Shown: positions 1 to 6,343 of the stretch, one piece after another
How positions within the stretch are numbered: position 1 is the first letter of the stretch
Layout: each line of letters starts with the position of its first letter
Assembly: GCA_964592275.1 (NCBI GenBank)
Contig: CAZQDJ010000019.1
Coordinates: 1 to 21,649, forward strand
DNA length: 21,649 nt
Direction of reading: 5' to 3'
Origin: CANNBR01 sp964592275
Lineage (GTDB): Bacteria; Babelota; Babeliae; Babelales; CAIQNR01
Translations under genes and position numbers: made by a program
The notes under the pieces: generated by a model
The model's input: only the letters and a program-made list of their open reading frames with translations
Database searches by the model: none
What the model was told of the DNA's origin: nothing

Positions 1-70
1 GAGGGTTCCAACGTGAAGCCTGATGACCAAAGTGAACACCCGCTTTTACTAACGCACGAAAATCTATCAT
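1..70 (-). CDS. rpsB: 30S ribosomal protein S2, 5' fragment
   Basis: This is the first 23 codons of a gene that runs off the left edge. The translation reads MIDFRALVKAGVHFGHQASR then WNP, which carries the hallmark N-terminal S2 motif (AGxHFGHQ..RWNP). S2 is a small-subunit ribosomal protein and helps recruit S1. The ATG at 68-70 follows a GGAAGGA Shine-Dalgarno at a normal distance. The gene lies downstream of ntt1 on the same strand, with a structured leader in between. The identification rests on this short motif, but it is very characteristic. Confidence 0.9.
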   Translation of the reverse strand, partial: MIDFRALVKAGVHFGHQASRWNP

Positions 71-96
71 GAGATCCTTCCTACAGGGTTATACGA

Positions 97-148
97 CTAT
101 TTTCTGGCTCAGCTTTAAGCTGGAGGCCACCCTGACTTAAGAAAATAG
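97..148 (-). promoter_or_regulatory. Structured 5' leader of rpsB
   Basis: Read on the minus strand, a perfect 9-bp stem (CTATTTTCT with AGAAAATAG, 140-148 and 97-105) encloses a GGC/GCC helix (126-128 with 106-108) and a CAGCT/AGCTG hairpin with a 3-nt loop (118-122 with 110-114). The element ends about 20 nt before the rpsB Shine-Dalgarno. Autoregulatory leaders are known for ribosomal protein operons, including S2. That this one binds S2 is inference. No U-tract follows, so it is unlikely to be a terminator. Confidence 0.4.
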
Positions 149-180
149 GCTTTTATAATGCTGCTAATCGTATCAGACTC

Positions 181-1605
181 TTAGGATTTTGCAATGTGAG
201 CGGCCTTTTCAACATCACGAGATCCTATAACTTCACCTCGTCTGACAGCCCATTGATAACGTCTACCAAGAAAATACGAAACAACCAGCCAGATACCAAT
301 AATACTTGAAAAGAAAATACCCTGAAATAAGATCAATCCTGCTCCTGCCAAATGAGCAATCATAATATTAAAAGTAGACCCAAATCCACGAGCAAATTTT
401 TTACCAAAGGTGTCAATCCATGCCTTTGATTTAAACTTCATTGTTTTGACCGTTGGAATATACAACGACTCTGTCACCGGCTGACTAAACGCATAATAAA
501 CTGCCCGCAGCACAACAAAACTTGCGATCAATGCATTAGGAGAAGAACTAAAGACAAGATATAGTAACAAAATCCCGATAACTAATGGCATCACCATCAA
601 CGAAAGGCGCTCTCCCAATCGAGTCACAATTGCACTCGTCCCAAACCACGAAATAACAAACCCAACAAAATGAGTAATAAAAACAACTTTAAAAAGAAAA
701 CAACTTGCACCAGAAACCGTACCGCCAGAGCTATCTTGAGCAATTCCCAAACGCATATAACTGAGCACAGCACTCACCACTTCGTAGAAAAATACCGATG
801 CAAAAATTCCAAACGCATAAGGGTTTTTTATCAAAAATTTAAGCCCCGTCCACATACCTGCTTCTGCCTCTTCCCCCAATTTACTTTGATGCTTTTCAAA
901 CTGATAAGCAGCCTCGTACCCATGTAAATAACGTCCAGGAACCTTCTTCATCATCACGGTAATAATCAAAGGAATCGCCAATAAAAGAGATGCTGATAAC
1001 ACCATCAACAAAAAATGGATCGCTGTATCAGACATACCCAAACCATAATGGCCATTATTGTGCGCTAACAAAACCCACGCAAGACCAGAGGTCATCATAC
1101 CTCCAATTTTTGACCAAGAAATAAGAGTTCCATAATTCTTTTTTGCACCATCAGGAGATGTAATAGAACTCAAAAAAGCCCAAAACACACCCAAAATAAA
1201 GGGAGAAAAACTTTCAACGTAGAAAAAATAAAGCCATCCAAAAAACCAATAGAGCAGTGAGTTAGAAGTATTTTCTGCTCCTACTCCATAATAAGCAACA
1301 ACTGCGGCACAAATAAAACCAACAATGCTATAAAGATAAGCAAAAAAACAAAGTAACTGATACCGTCTTACCGTATCAACCAACTTTGAATAAAAAAGGA
1401 CAATAGGAATAAGACCAACAATCATAAAAAGTTTAGCAAAGGGAACATATTCCCTGCCCCCCACAATGTCTATAAAGAGGGAATCTTTTAATTCTTTAAT
1501 GATGGTGTACGACGCAATAATAGAGAAAAAAACCCCACTTAAAAAAAGAACCTTTAAGCGCTCATAATGAGTAACATCCCTTTGCACATCCATCGCTTTT
1601 TGCAT
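181..1605 (-). CDS. NTT/Tlc-family nucleotide transporter, divergent paralog (ntt1)
   Basis: This 474-aa polytopic inner-membrane protein of the ATP/ADP translocase (Tlc/NTT) family would exchange or import nucleotides across the envelope. About a dozen hydrophobic segments are visible. It keeps the family's ELKDSLF motif in the first helix region and a LYIPTVKTMKFKSKAWIDTF motif near the C-terminus. It differs from its three neighbours: the R-P before K-D is replaced, the QPxKEQLY motif reads QPVTESLY, and the C-terminal tail is different (ends HIAKS). A TTG at 1635 would add ten residues, but the ATG at 1605 has an AAAGAGG Shine-Dalgarno 5 nt upstream and is preferred. It is last in the transporter series and rpsB follows on the same strand. 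Substrate cannot be told from sequence; the changed motifs suggest it differs from the paralogs. Confidence 0.88.
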   Translation of the reverse strand: MQKAMDVQRDVTHYERLKVLFLSGVFFSIIASYTIIKELKDSLFIDIVGGREYVPFAKLFMIVGLIPIVLFYSKLVDTVRRYQLLCFFAYLYSIVGFICAAVVAYYGVGAENTSNSLLYWFFGWLYFFYVESFSPFILGVFWAFLSSITSPDGAKKNYGTLISWSKIGGMMTSGLAWVLLAHNNGHYGLGMSDTAIHFLLMVLSASLLLAIPLIITVMMKKVPGRYLHGYEAAYQFEKHQSKLGEEAEAGMWTGLKFLIKNPYAFGIFASVFFYEVVSAVLSYMRLGIAQDSSGGTVSGASCFLFKVVFITHFVGFVISWFGTSAIVTRLGERLSLMVMPLVIGILLLYLVFSSSPNALIASFVVLRAVYYAFSQPVTESLYIPTVKTMKFKSKAWIDTFGKKFARGFGSTFNIMIAHLAGAGLILFQGIFFSSIIGIWLVVSYFLGRRYQWAVRRGEVIGSRDVEKAAHIAKS

Positions 1606-1610
1606 AAAAG

Positions 1611-1617
1611 CCTCTTT
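1611..1617 (-). promoter_or_regulatory. Shine-Dalgarno deciding the ntt1 start
   Basis: AAAGAGG on the minus strand lies 5 nt before the ATG at 1605. The longer TTG start at 1635 has no well-spaced site, so the shorter protein is favoured. Confidence 0.7.
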
Positions 1618-1650
1618 CTTAGAACTAATTTTCAACTCTCAAAAAACCAC

Positions 1651-1681
1651 AAAAAAAACCTCTGGAAATTAATCCAAGAGG
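1651..1681 (-). terminator. Rho-independent terminator in the ntt1 leader
   Basis: On the minus strand CCTCTTGG (1681-1674) pairs with CCAGAGG (1665-1659) around an 8-nt loop, with one bulged T. A run of eight T follows. It lies 46 bases before the ntt1 start codon and downstream of the promoter-like element at 1850-1880. It can therefore end ntt2 readthrough transcripts and also act as an attenuator for ntt1. Confidence 0.75.
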
Positions 1682-1806
1682 TTAAAATTTATTACGTGAC
1701 ACTCTCTAGGCCTACTGCAGTAAATAAGAAGGGACGTGAAAATACACAACCTTACGGCCTTCTCATATTCATATATTTTTTTAAAATCAAACATAGGGTA
1801 ATTCAT
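1669..1806 (-). CDS. Possible 45-aa leader peptide upstream of ntt1
   Basis: This small open frame starts at the ATG at 1806 (MNYPMFDFKKIY...) and its TAA stop falls in the loop of the terminator hairpin at 1651-1681. The frame is open further upstream to an ATG at 1851, but that codon overlaps the predicted -10 box and could not be translated from this promoter. The Shine-Dalgarno is weak (AAAGAAG, 2 nt from the ATG). No family is recognised. The only reason to list it is its position: a ribosome translating to the stop would cover the 5' arm of the terminator. It may equally be chance. Confidence 0.25.
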   Translation of the reverse strand: MNYPMFDFKKIYEYEKAVRLCIFTSLLIYCSRPRECHVINFNLLD

Positions 1807-1849
1807 TGCTTCTTTTTGCCTAACTTCTAAAAAAGCCTTTATAACAGCC

Positions 1850-1880
1850 ATTCTAACATAGTCTTAGAACTCTGAACAGA
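1850..1880 (-). promoter_or_regulatory. Promoter-like element upstream of ntt1 leader
   Basis: On the minus strand this contains an extended -10 (TGTTAGAAT, hexamer at 1850-1855) preceded by TTCAGAG. It matches the element before ntt2 (3262-3292) at 25 of 31 positions. Transcription would start near 1843, giving a leader of about 240 nt before ntt1. Confidence 0.5.
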
Positions 1881-1887
1881 GGGATTT

Positions 1888-3219
1888 TCAACAAACTGGA
1901 CGATCTTCTTGAATTGCCTTTGCATGAGTTTTACCCAAAAAGAGCGCCGCTGCCAGCCATACCGAAATAAGCCCAAGAGAGGTGAGTAAACTAAACCAAA
2001 TAAACCCTTCTGCTCCAAGAGTTTTTCTAGAACTATTTATAAGCGAGCCGAGCCCCTTTGACGCGCGATTTCCAAAAATTTCAATCCACGCCTTTCCCTT
2101 ATACTTTGTCTCTTTAGTAGTAGGAATATAAAGTTGTTCTTTTGCTGGTTGATTAAGTGCATAATTAATCCCCTTACAAAAAACCATAACCCCAAACCCA
2201 ACCGAAAGAAGCGGGTTAAATGCCAATGCAACTAAAGCTATTCCTATCATAAGTGGAAGAAGCATAAGAGTTTTACCAAGACCAAGAGCTCTTCCAATTC
2301 TATCAATGCCAAAAACAACTGCTATGAGCGCAATAACATTGGTCCAAATAGCATAATCACTCAAATAAACACCCAATGCATGGCCAGTGTATGACGCGCT
2401 TGCTAATGCTTTAAATTGAAAATCCAAAATAGTAATCGTAACGTTATAGAATGCAACAACAGCAAGAATACCAAGCAAATAAGGCTTAGTAATTAATAAC
2501 CGAAACCCCTCCATAAAACCTGTTTTAACTTTTCCTTCAAGAGGTTTTTTTGCTTCTCCATGAAACCCCTTCATTTGCGCCTGTGACGTATGATGCATGT
2601 AGTAATAAATAAAAAATGGAAGCAAACATAAAACTGCAACACCAGCCATAATTGCATAAGAAGTTCCGACCCACTTTGTCATATACTTACCTAACAAAGG
2701 CCCCGCTATCCCACCACTTTGGGCGCCAATAATAATTGTTGCATATCCACGTTTTGCAGCTTCTGGTGTAGTGGTATCTGAAACGAATGACCAAAACAAA
2801 GTAATCATGATAACCCCAAAGCTTTCCACGAACAGGTAAAATGCCCACCCTAAAAATCGCATTGGATCAGCAACAGTGTTATCGATGCCTGTAAGAGGAT
2901 TCAAAATAAGAATTGCAAAAATAACAGCAACAATTGCATAGAACAATGTTAATCCATACAAAAGTCTATGTGGCGATAAAAGATCTACCAACTTGGAATA
3001 GATCATAATCAAAGGGACCATGACAAGCGCTGACAACATCTTGACTACTGGCTGGTAATCAATACCAACCATTGTCATAAACACACTATCTTTTATCGGC
3101 CTTAACAACCAATACACACCGATAGTGATACCAAAAAGAACCGCAAGCGTTGAAAATTTTTTGCGTTCTTCAGAACTCTCGAAAGATCCAGAAAAAAATG
3201 ATTTGAATTCTCGTAACAT
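1888..3219 (-). CDS. NTT/Tlc-family nucleotide transporter (ntt2)
   Basis: This 443-aa membrane transporter belongs to the ATP/ADP translocase family and probably moves nucleotides between host and bacterial cytosol. It has an LLRPIKDSVF motif in the first hydrophobic block, FVESFG in the middle and YIPTTKETKYKGKAWIEIFG near the C-terminus, all typical of Tlc proteins. It ends in EDRPVC. By eye it is closest to ntt3. An upstream ATG at 3249 adds ten residues, but it would lie only about 6 nt from the predicted transcription start. The ATG at 3219 gives MLREFKSFF, aligning with the N-termini of ntt3 and ntt4. Its GAAAGG ribosome site is unusually far (13 nt). It has its own promoter-like element and follows the ntt3 terminator. 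Exact substrate is unknown. Confidence 0.9.
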   Translation of the reverse strand: MLREFKSFFSGSFESSEERKKFSTLAVLFGITIGVYWLLRPIKDSVFMTMVGIDYQPVVKMLSALVMVPLIMIYSKLVDLLSPHRLLYGLTLFYAIVAVIFAILILNPLTGIDNTVADPMRFLGWAFYLFVESFGVIMITLFWSFVSDTTTPEAAKRGYATIIIGAQSGGIAGPLLGKYMTKWVGTSYAIMAGVAVLCLLPFFIYYYMHHTSQAQMKGFHGEAKKPLEGKVKTGFMEGFRLLITKPYLLGILAVVAFYNVTITILDFQFKALASASYTGHALGVYLSDYAIWTNVIALIAVVFGIDRIGRALGLGKTLMLLPLMIGIALVALAFNPLLSVGFGVMVFCKGINYALNQPAKEQLYIPTTKETKYKGKAWIEIFGNRASKGLGSLINSSRKTLGAEGFIWFSLLTSLGLISVWLAAALFLGKTHAKAIQEDRPVC

Positions 3220-3232
3220 ACGTATAACAATA

Positions 3233-3238
3233 CCTTTC
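3233..3238 (-). promoter_or_regulatory. Distant Shine-Dalgarno of ntt2
   Basis: GAAAGG on the minus strand is 13 nt from the ATG at 3219, longer than usual. The same GAAAGG is 9 nt before ntt3 and 8 nt before ntt4, so the three sites look homologous and support the shorter starts. Confidence 0.5.
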
Positions 3239-3261
3239 AGAAAAAGCATTTACAAAAGCTT

Positions 3262-3292
3262 ATTCTAACACACTCTAAAAGCTCTGAATAGA
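3262..3292 (-). promoter_or_regulatory. Promoter-like element upstream of ntt2
   Basis: An extended -10 TGTTAGAAT (hexamer at 3262-3267) is preceded by TATTCAGAG. No strong -35 is seen at 17 nt. The element is 25/31 identical to the one before ntt1 and lies just after the ntt3 terminator. The start site would be near 3255, giving a 5' leader of about 36 nt. Confidence 0.5.
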
Positions 3293-3302
3293 TCATTTAG
3301 AG

Positions 3303-3337
3303 TAATAAAAATGAGTACCTTTTTACAGATACCCATT
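3303..3337 (-). terminator. Rho-independent terminator of the ntt4-ntt3 operon
   Basis: On the minus strand AATGGGTATC (3337-3328) pairs with GGTACTCATT (3319-3310) over 10 bp including two G-T wobbles, with an 8-nt loop. TTTATTA follows. It sits 28 bases after the ntt3 stop codon. Confidence 0.8.
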
Positions 3338-3364
3338 CTTATTTTTGGCCGAAAATGTTCTAAC

Positions 3365-4711
3365 TTAACAAACTGGACGATCTTCTTTGATCGCTTTAGC
3401 ATGAGTTTTGCCTAAGAAAGCTGCAGCAGCCATCCAAACAGCAATTAAGCCAAGAGAGGTAAGTAAGCTAAACCAAATGAATCCTTCTGTTCCCAACGCT
3501 TTTTTAGAGCTATTGATAAGAGAACCAACACCCTTTGAAGAACGTGAACCAAACATATCAATCCAAGCTTTAGCTTTGTATTTAGTTTCTTTAGTTGTTG
3601 GAATATAAAGCTGTTCTTTTGCTGGTTGGTTAAGCGCGTAGTTGATACCTTTTGAAAATACCATGATAGCGAATGCAACAGGCAAAATAGCATGAGCAGA
3701 GAGAACAACCATCGCAATACCAACAATCACAGGAAGCAACATAAGTGTTCTTCCAAGACCAAGTTTACGTCCAATACTATTTACACCAACTACTACACAA
3801 ATAAGAGCAACAACGTTGGTCCAAATTGCATAGTTTGAAAGATATGCACCTAGAGCGTTACCGCTATATGATGCTGATGCCAATCCTTTAAATTGGAAAT
3901 CAAGAACAGTAACGATAATTTCATAGAATGAAACAACAATGAAAATTCCAAGCAAGTAAGGCTTAGTTACTAAAAGACGGAATCCTTCCATGAATCCTGT
4001 GCTTGGTTTTTTACCTTCAAGTGGCTTCTTTGATTCACCATGGAATCCAGCCATTTGATCATGAGACACATTATGCATGTAGTAATACACAATTACAGGA
4101 AGCATGCACAAAACAGCTACACTGAAAAAGATTGCATATGACGTACCATTATCACCAAAGAATGGGATAATATATGAACCTGCAAGAGGCCCTGCTATCC
4201 CACCAATTTGAGCACCTAAAACAACGGTAGGGTAACCACGTTTTGCAGCTTCTGGAGATGTTGTATCAGATACAAAAGACCAAAACAACGCAACCATGAT
4301 TGATCCAAAACTTTCTACAAAGATATAGAAAGCCCAACCAAGCCAACGACTTGGATCTGCAACAGCATTTGAAATACCTGTTGATGGATTAAGAATGAGA
4401 ATCGCAAAAATAACAGAGCTAATAGCATAAAAAAGCGAAAAACCATACATCAACGTATGACGAGAAAAACGATCAACTAATTTAGAGTAGATCATAACCA
4501 ATGGAACAATAACCGCTACAGAAAGCATTTTTACCATCGGTTGATAATCGATACCAACCATTGTCAAAAAAACGCCATCTTTTAAAGGACGCAAAAGCCA
4601 ATACACACCAATGGTGATACCAAACAATACCGCAAGAATTGAAAACTTTTTACGTTCTTCGGGACTTTGCACTGCCCCACCACTAAAAAACGATTTGATC
4701 GCACTTAACAT
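3365..4711 (-). CDS. NTT/Tlc-family nucleotide transporter (ntt3)
   Basis: This 448-aa polytopic membrane protein is of the ATP/ADP translocase family. Motifs seen are LLRPLKDGVF (residues 39-48, with the conserved Lys44-Asp45), FVESFG (131-136) and YIPTTKETKYKAKAW (369-383). The latter matches the conserved basic motif before the last helices in Tlc proteins. It ends in EDRPVC like ntt2. The start is the ATG at 4711 with GAAAGG 9 nt upstream. Only 35 bases separate it from the ntt4 stop and no promoter is evident there, so it is co-transcribed with ntt4. It would deliver host nucleotides to the cell; ATP/ADP exchange versus general NTP uptake cannot be decided here. Confidence 0.93.
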   Translation of the reverse strand: MLSAIKSFFSGGAVQSPEERKKFSILAVLFGITIGVYWLLRPLKDGVFLTMVGIDYQPMVKMLSVAVIVPLVMIYSKLVDRFSRHTLMYGFSLFYAISSVIFAILILNPSTGISNAVADPSRWLGWAFYIFVESFGSIMVALFWSFVSDTTSPEAAKRGYPTVVLGAQIGGIAGPLAGSYIIPFFGDNGTSYAIFFSVAVLCMLPVIVYYYMHNVSHDQMAGFHGESKKPLEGKKPSTGFMEGFRLLVTKPYLLGIFIVVSFYEIIVTVLDFQFKGLASASYSGNALGAYLSNYAIWTNVVALICVVVGVNSIGRKLGLGRTLMLLPVIVGIAMVVLSAHAILPVAFAIMVFSKGINYALNQPAKEQLYIPTTKETKYKAKAWIDMFGSRSSKGVGSLINSSKKALGTEGFIWFSLLTSLGLIAVWMAAAAFLGKTHAKAIKEDRPVC

Positions 4712-4746
4712 AAAGAAATACCTTTCTTTCTTTTACAAACAACTAA

Positions 4747-6087
4747 TTAACACACTACTCGATCTTCACGCAGCGCTTGAGCATGCACTTTACTTACAAA
4801 CAATGCTGCAAACATCCATACACCAATAAGACCAAACGACACTAATAAACTAAAGACGATAAATCCCTCGGCCCCGAGAATACCTCTTGTGCTATTAATG
4901 ACGGATGCACCTCCCTTTGATAAACGTGAACCGAACATATCAATCCACGCTTTTGCCTTATACTTAGTATCTTTTGTTGTTGGAATATACAGCTGTTCTT
5001 TTACCGGCTGAATGAGCGAATAATTAAATGATTTTTGAATAGCTTGGATAGCAAATGCAACAATAAGCACTGGATAAAAACTCATACCAACCACACATAC
5101 CCCCACCAATAATGGTAGCAAAATAAGCGTTTTACCAAAACCCAATGACCTTCCTAAGCGATCGATACCTACCAACACACATGCCAATGCAATAAAATTG
5201 GTAACCGCTGCAAAGTCATTTAAAAAAATAGTTAAGGCATCCCCAGAATAAGAAGCTTTTGCAAGTCCTTTAAATTGAAAATCAAGTACTCCATTAATCA
5301 CTTCGTAAAAACCAACAATTGCAAAAATACCAAGCAGATAAGGCTTGCTCAAAAGCAACCGTAACCCTTCAAAAAATCCTGCTTTTTTATGCTTACCTTC
5401 AAGCGGAGAACGCTCGTCAGCAACAAACCCTTCCATCTGAGAACGAGGAACATGGCGCATGTAATAAAAGACCATAGGTGGCAAGAAACAAAGAACGAAT
5501 ACCCCAAAAAGCAATGCATACCCGGTACCACCTGTACCGCAAGAAACAATAATTGCCTTCGAAATAAGAGGAAGGCATACAGCACCCGTTTGCGCTCCCA
5601 TAACAATCACACTGTACCCACGCTTTGCAGCATCAGGCGTAGTGGTATCAGAAACGAATGCCCAAAAAAGAGCTGCCATAATGGTTCCAAAGGTTTCAAC
5701 ATATAAGTAAAACGCCCAGCCCAATGCTCGAGACGGATCTGCTACCGTATTGGCAATGCCTATCACTGGATTCAAAATAAGAATCGCAAAAACAATAGCA
5801 CACACTGCATAAAAAATAGAAAGAATGTACAGAACAACATGGCGCGGAAAACGATCAACGAGCCTTGAGTAAATCATTACCACTGGAATCACAACAATAA
5901 CTGAAAGCATTTTTGCTAAAGGAACATAATTAGTACCTACCATGTTAAGGAAAATACTGTCCTTGATAGGGCGAAGAAGCCAGTAGACGCCAATCGTTAT
6001 ACCGAATATCACCGACAAAAGAAAAAACTTTTTACGTTCCTCCTTATGCAGCAAGCCCCCAAAAAACGATTTTACCCTTTCAAGCAT
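4747..6087 (-). CDS. NTT/Tlc-family nucleotide transporter (ntt4)
   Basis: This 446-aa ATP/ADP translocase-family membrane protein has LLRPIKDSIF near the N-terminus, YVETFG in the middle, QPVKEQLYIPTTKDTKYKAK near the end and a terminal EDRVVC. It is first in a two-gene operon with ntt3. An ATG at 6150 would add 21 polar, charged residues (MKITLKEGQREK...) not found in the paralogs. That codon lies about 8 nt from the predicted transcription start and has no ribosome site. The ATG at 6087 (MLERVKSFF) has GAAAGG 8 nt upstream and aligns with ntt2 and ntt3, so it is preferred. The gene is divergent from lon. Confidence 0.92.
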   Translation of the reverse strand: MLERVKSFFGGLLHKEERKKFFLLSVIFGITIGVYWLLRPIKDSIFLNMVGTNYVPLAKMLSVIVVIPVVMIYSRLVDRFPRHVVLYILSIFYAVCAIVFAILILNPVIGIANTVADPSRALGWAFYLYVETFGTIMAALFWAFVSDTTTPDAAKRGYSVIVMGAQTGAVCLPLISKAIIVSCGTGGTGYALLFGVFVLCFLPPMVFYYMRHVPRSQMEGFVADERSPLEGKHKKAGFFEGLRLLLSKPYLLGIFAIVGFYEVINGVLDFQFKGLAKASYSGDALTIFLNDFAAVTNFIALACVLVGIDRLGRSLGFGKTLILLPLLVGVCVVGMSFYPVLIVAFAIQAIQKSFNYSLIQPVKEQLYIPTTKDTKYKAKAWIDMFGSRLSKGGASVINSTRGILGAEGFIVFSLLVSFGLIGVWMFAALFVSKVHAQALREDRVVC

Positions 6088-6095
6088 TACATGAA

Positions 6096-6101
6096 CCTTT
6101 C
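6096..6101 (-). promoter_or_regulatory. Shine-Dalgarno deciding the ntt4 start
   Basis: GAAAGG on the minus strand is 8 nt before the ATG at 6087. No comparable site precedes the ATG at 6150. Confidence 0.65.
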
Positions 6102-6164
6102 TAAGTTGAATTATTTTCTCACGTTGTCCCTCTTTGAGAGTTATTTTCATCGGAGAAAAGGTGA

Positions 6165-6170
6165 AGTATA
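6165..6170 (-). promoter_or_regulatory. Probable -10 box of the ntt4-ntt3 operon
   Basis: TATACT on the minus strand matches the sigma-70 -10 consensus at 5 of 6 positions. It sits inside a near-palindrome, GTGAAGTATACTCAC on the plus strand (6161-6175), which could be an operator. No convincing -35 is visible. Confidence 0.4.
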
Positions 6171-6270
6171 CTCACTTTTTTGATTCGATGCTACTTTCGC
6201 CGAGCAGGCCAGCTTAAGTCCTTTACTCGTTTACTAAACAGGATCTCTCTGTTACTCTTTAAAAAACGCT

Positions 6271-6276
6271 TACAAT
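6271..6276 (+). promoter_or_regulatory. Probable -10 box of lon
   Basis: TACAAT matches the -10 consensus at 5 of 6 positions, about 70 nt before the lon ATG. No clear -35 box or CIRCE heat-shock operator is visible upstream. A short inverted repeat (AACAG/CTGTT, 6237-6253) lies nearby. Confidence 0.3.
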
Positions 6277-6343
6277 ACTTCCAGGCGCACCATTGATTAC
6301 TTTTTACAGGAAGTATGTGGACTCTCTAAATAGGCTTATCATT

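Noticed and set aside
1718..1741. Palindromes around TACTGCAGTA and TAGGCCTA in the ntt1 leader as an operator
   Set aside because: They are short and only next to each other; there is no second copy in the window to support a binding site.
1735..1772. tRNA or SRP RNA in the ntt1 leader
   Set aside because: The hairpin there lacks a cloverleaf, a T-loop GTTCRA and the SRP tetraloop signature; it is better read as part of an mRNA leader.
6088..6150. N-terminal extension of ntt4 starting at 6150
   Set aside because: The added 21 residues are charged and absent from paralogs, the ATG is about 8 nt from the predicted transcription start, and it has no ribosome-binding site.
6177..6292. Heat-shock (CIRCE or sigma-32) control of lon
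   Set aside because: No TTAGCACTC-N9-GAGTGCTAA or convincing sigma-32 -35/-10 pair is visible in the intergenic region.
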